Assembly: GCF_046773475.1 (NCBI RefSeq)
Contig: NZ_CP177239.1
Coordinates: 3,286,001-3,350,000, forward strand
Direction: 5' to 3'
DNA: 64,000 nt
From: Nitratireductor aquimarinus
GTDB lineage: Bacteria; Pseudomonadota; Alphaproteobacteria; Rhizobiales; Rhizobiaceae
The notes under the pieces: generated by a model
Database searches by the model: none
Told to the model about the DNA's origin: nothing
Seen by the model: only the letters and a program-made list of their open reading frames with translations
Translations under genes and position numbers: made by a program
Part shown: piece after piece, positions 61,423 to 64,000 of the stretch
Layout of the letters: each line of letters begins with the position of its first letter
Numbering within the stretch: the first letter of the stretch is position 1

Positions 61423-63408
61423 CTATTCGGGCAGTCGCACGGTGAGCGCCGGATTGTGCGGGAAGAAGTTGTAGGGTTTTAGCGTGATGCCCTTCCACAT
61501 GGTCGACATGACCGGCCAGTCCTCCATCTGCGGCACATGATGGAACCCCATCGTGTACCAGGTCACGATGTCGGTGTTGTCGATGCTGCGGTCCTGCTTC
61601 ACCCACTCGGCGAGCGTGTCCGACCCGTCGCTCTGGAAAGCGTATTCGCCGCCGGCATAGCGTTCGTTTGCCGCATAGGGCGTGTTCCAGAACGTGTAGT
61701 CGATATAGGCGTTGCGCTTTGCGGGCGGATCGTTCTCCGTGTCCAGCGGGCTGTAGGCGACGCTGTTCTGCGGCAGGATCATGTAGCCCGGCGCATGGCC
61801 GACGCCGATTTTCCGGCCCATGTTCATGATGTGATACATGGCCGGCGTTGCCGGGTTCACGCGATAGCGCGCTTCCATTTCGGTCTTCGGCATTGTCGCC
61901 TCGGTCACCCACATGGAGCGGCGCGGCACGCCATCTGGCATGTCGCCCTTCACGAGGCCGGTGCGCATGAAGACATTGTCCTGACCGTCAATGTCGAAAT
62001 CGAGCCGGAAGTTGAAGAAGTGGTCGTGGTTGGGTGCAACCAGATTGGGCACGATCAGCGTGCCGTAGCGGGTTTCCTGTTCGGCGGTTGCGTCCTCCAT
62101 GGAGGTAGAGGCAACGCCCTTCACCGCATCGAGGCCGGTTGCGCCGACCATCACGCGGATGCGCCCGTTCTGCTCGAACACATAGTCGATAAGATAGTCG
62201 TAATTGCCCACCTGTGAGGCGGAACGCACCACCAGCTCGCTTGCCGGGCGGCCTTCCGCAGGCACGGACTGTTCCTCGCTCTGGGCGAAGATCTCGTAAT
62301 GCCGCCAGGCGGGGTCGCCGATATTGCGTTCGAAGATGCATAACGCATCCGGGATTTCGATCGGGTTGCCCAGATCGTCATGCACGGTGGCGGGCAGGAA
62401 GCGCGCATAGGAGGGGCAGTCCACGCCCGCGCGCAGCGGGCTCAGGAAGATGCCGAAACCATATTCGCCGCTGTCCATATAGGTGCGCCAGTACCAGCCT
62501 TCGTCCGGGTCCATATAAGGCACGAAGACTTCCGACAGATGGGCCTGATAGAGCACAGAGCGCCAGTCGTCGCGGTCATTGACCTCGATGTTGGACAGAA
62601 CCACGCCGGGGCGCTTGTCGACGCGCCAGCGGAAGCGCCAGATGTCCCAGTTCACCATGCTGCCGTCGATGGTGAAATTGGGGTCGCCTTCCTGGCGAAG
62701 CGTGGCGGGATTGCTTTCGGGCCGCAGCGCGCCCGTGCGCGCCTCGACCTCTTCTTCCATGTAGCCCCAGGCATCCTGCGGCACCGGCACGACGCCATTG
62801 TCGATCACCTCGACCACGGATTTGCCGGCGAGATCGACCACGGCATAGAGCCCTTCGATGGGCTTGGCGTAGAAGTTGGAGCCGGTCGGATTGACGTAGC
62901 AGGGCACCTTCATCAGGCGCTGGCCGGCTTCCGCCTCCATGTCGAACGAGCCGGCCGTGAGCGGCAGGCAGAACACGTCGCCGGGCTCCAGATCGCGCTT
63001 TGCGAGGGCGGCGACGAAGTTTTCGTCGGAAAGGGCCAGATCCATGGCCCCTATGAATTCTTCCAGAAGCACCATGTGCTGGCCGCCAATGGCGCCGAAA
63101 TCGCTGATTTCTCCGGAAACGAGATTGACCTCGGCCTTGTAGGTCTCGTCGCCCGAGATGACATGGACGGTGGCGGCGCGTGGGCCTTTATCGCCTTCTT
63201 TCCAGGCAAGCACTTCGGCCTTTTCCGGTTCTTTCAGCTCGATCAGCGGAAAGCGGGCCTCGTCGGAAATCCGGTCATCGGATTTCATGATGGTGACGAC
63301 CTCGGCGATCTCCTCTTTCGACAGGCCGTCCAGCGGGTGAGCCAGAGCGCCGCCGCATAAGACGGTGAGCGCCATGGCCGCGCAGGTGGCGGATAAGTGT
63401 CTCTTCAT
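61423..63408 (-). CDS. Copper-containing primary-amine oxidase
   Basis: The 661-residue protein has a signal peptide (MKRHLSATCAAMALTVLCGG, cleavage near ALA|HPL), so it is periplasmic. Hallmarks: the Tyr that becomes TPQ in QVGNYDYLIDYVFEQNGRI (about residue 403), the copper ligands in APNHDHFFNFRLDFDIDG (His 464 and 466), a third His in YTMGFHHVPQMEDWPVM, and the catalytic base in YMDSGEYGFG. It oxidises primary amines to aldehydes with release of ammonia and hydrogen peroxide. The aldehyde dehydrogenase gene lies 27 bases upstream in the same operon. Confidence 0.95.
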   Translation of the reverse strand: MKRHLSATCAAMALTVLCGGALAHPLDGLSKEEIAEVVTIMKSDDRISDEARFPLIELKEPEKAEVLAWKEGDKGPRAATVHVISGDETYKAEVNLVSGEISDFGAIGGQHMVLLEEFIGAMDLALSDENFVAALAKRDLEPGDVFCLPLTAGSFDMEAEAGQRLMKVPCYVNPTGSNFYAKPIEGLYAVVDLAGKSVVEVIDNGVVPVPQDAWGYMEEEVEARTGALRPESNPATLRQEGDPNFTIDGSMVNWDIWRFRWRVDKRPGVVLSNIEVNDRDDWRSVLYQAHLSEVFVPYMDPDEGWYWRTYMDSGEYGFGIFLSPLRAGVDCPSYARFLPATVHDDLGNPIEIPDALCIFERNIGDPAWRHYEIFAQSEEQSVPAEGRPASELVVRSASQVGNYDYLIDYVFEQNGRIRVMVGATGLDAVKGVASTSMEDATAEQETRYGTLIVPNLVAPNHDHFFNFRLDFDIDGQDNVFMRTGLVKGDMPDGVPRRSMWVTEATMPKTEMEARYRVNPATPAMYHIMNMGRKIGVGHAPGYMILPQNSVAYSPLDTENDPPAKRNAYIDYTFWNTPYAANERYAGGEYAFQSDGSDTLAEWVKQDRSIDNTDIVTWYTMGFHHVPQMEDWPVMSTMWKGITLKPYNFFPHNPALTVRLPE

Positions 63409-63435
63409 CGTGTCTCCTCCTCTTGAACCGTGCCG

Positions 63436-64000
63436 TTACATGATCAGGGTCTGGCCGACGGTGTTCTCCATCAGCCCTGCCTCGGCGAACTGCACGCCGA
63501 CGCCGGATTGCTTGATGCCGCCAAAGGGGGCGTTGGGCTGGATCATGCCGTGCTTGTTGATCCACGCGGTGCCGCATTCGAGTTGCAGCGCCAGCGCCTT
63601 GGCGCGTTCGGTGTCCTGCGACCAGACGGAGCCGCCAAGCCCGTTCGGATTGTCGTTGGCCCGTGCAATCACGGCCTCCACATCCGTGTAGCGGATGACC
63701 GGCAGGACCGGGCCGAACTGCTCTTCATCGACAAGGCGCATGCCGTGTTCGGCATCGGCGACGATGGTGGCGGGATAGAAATACCCGGGTCCGCCGGAGG
63801 GTGCGCCGCCGGTGAGAATGCGCGCGCCGGAAGCTCTTGCCTCCTCGACCAGCTCTTTCACGCGCTCGAACTGCATGGCGTTCTGCACCGGGCCGAGCGC
63901 GACGCCATCCTGCCGTCCGTCGCCCATGGGAATGGCGGCGGCCAGCGCCGAGAGCGCATCGCAGACGGCGTCATAGATGCTGTCATGCACATAGAGCCGC
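63436..64000 (-). CDS. Aldehyde dehydrogenase, C-terminal part
   Basis: The gene enters from the right edge on the minus strand; only about 188 C-terminal residues are visible. They include RLYVHDSIYDAV, EEQFGPVLPVIRYTD, GLGGSVWSQDTERAK and INKHGMIQPNAPFGGIKQSG, all typical of the NAD-dependent ALDH superfamily. The catalytic Cys and Glu lie beyond the edge. It would oxidise the aldehyde made by the amine oxidase encoded 27 bases downstream. Confidence 0.93.
   Translation of the reverse strand, partial: RLYVHDSIYDAVCDALSALAAAIPMGDGRQDGVALGPVQNAMQFERVKELVEEARASGARILTGGAPSGGPGYFYPATIVADAEHGMRLVDEEQFGPVLPVIRYTDVEAVIARANDNPNGLGGSVWSQDTERAKALALQLECGTAWINKHGMIQPNAPFGGIKQSGVGVQFAEAGLMENTVGQTLIM

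Overview
The window looks like chromosomal DNA of a GC-rich alphaproteobacterium of the Hyphomicrobiales (Rhizobiales), most like a Phyllobacteriaceae or Mesorhizobium relative. The basis is gene content (DUF1465/RcdA-like protein, 6S RNA beside the 5-formyltetrahydrofolate cyclo-ligase gene, yebC, ruvCAB, ybgC-tolQRAB-pal, hutF-type histidine degradation) and several copies of rhizobial intergenic palindromes, including one RIME-like element. This is a family-level inference; no 16S gene is present.

Layout. 1-3590: a MoxR ATPase and the start of a CoxE-like VWA protein, separated by a GNAT and an HNH gene, then a MipA-type outer-membrane protein. 3591-11283: 6S RNA, folate enzyme, YmdB phosphoesterase, TerC, a periplasmic MBL protein, YebC, a SelW-like protein, L31, an ABC exporter and a cupin. 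11284-20371: nitroreductase with a GntR/FCD regulator and its likely operator, M32 carboxypeptidase, a MotA/MotB-like envelope pair, inositol monophosphatase, EF-P, a Sel1-repeat protein and a ThiE-like protein. 20565-24663: two TauE/SafE permeases, an acyl-CoA ligase, a candidate sRNA and the DUF1465 protein. 24756-32125: ruvCAB, ybgC and tolQRAB-pal, ending in a strong terminator with no cpoB/ybgF gene. 32151-43730: rpe, then a histidine-utilisation locus (hutC-hutF divergent from hutI-hutH-hutG-hutU) running directly into a TRAP transporter. 43731-49462: a CqsA-type autoinducer synthase behind an AT-rich leader, a DgcN-like protein, a membrane alpha/beta hydrolase, and small and FAD subunits of a molybdenum hydroxylase with no large subunit. 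49463-54171: a small secreted protein in an AT-rich patch, tRNA-Thr(CGT), a MOSC protein, two IclR regulators and an SMP-30 lactonase. 54240-58478: a second TRAP transporter and a divergent LysR regulator. 58516-64000: a two-component system, a secreted GlcG/HbpS protein, a copper amine oxidase and the end of an aldehyde dehydrogenase gene.

How it works together. Three catabolic modules are visible: histidine/urocanate to glutamate with a possible dedicated TRAP uptake system; a sugar-acid-like module (IclR, lactonase, TRAP, LysR); and primary-amine oxidation (amine oxidase to aldehyde dehydrogenase) beside a FixLJ-like sensor pair. The most unusual gene is the CqsA homologue at 43989-45167, which suggests alpha-hydroxyketone signalling; no cognate CqsS/LqsS receptor is in the window. 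No insertion sequence, prophage, integrase, CRISPR array or rRNA gene was seen.
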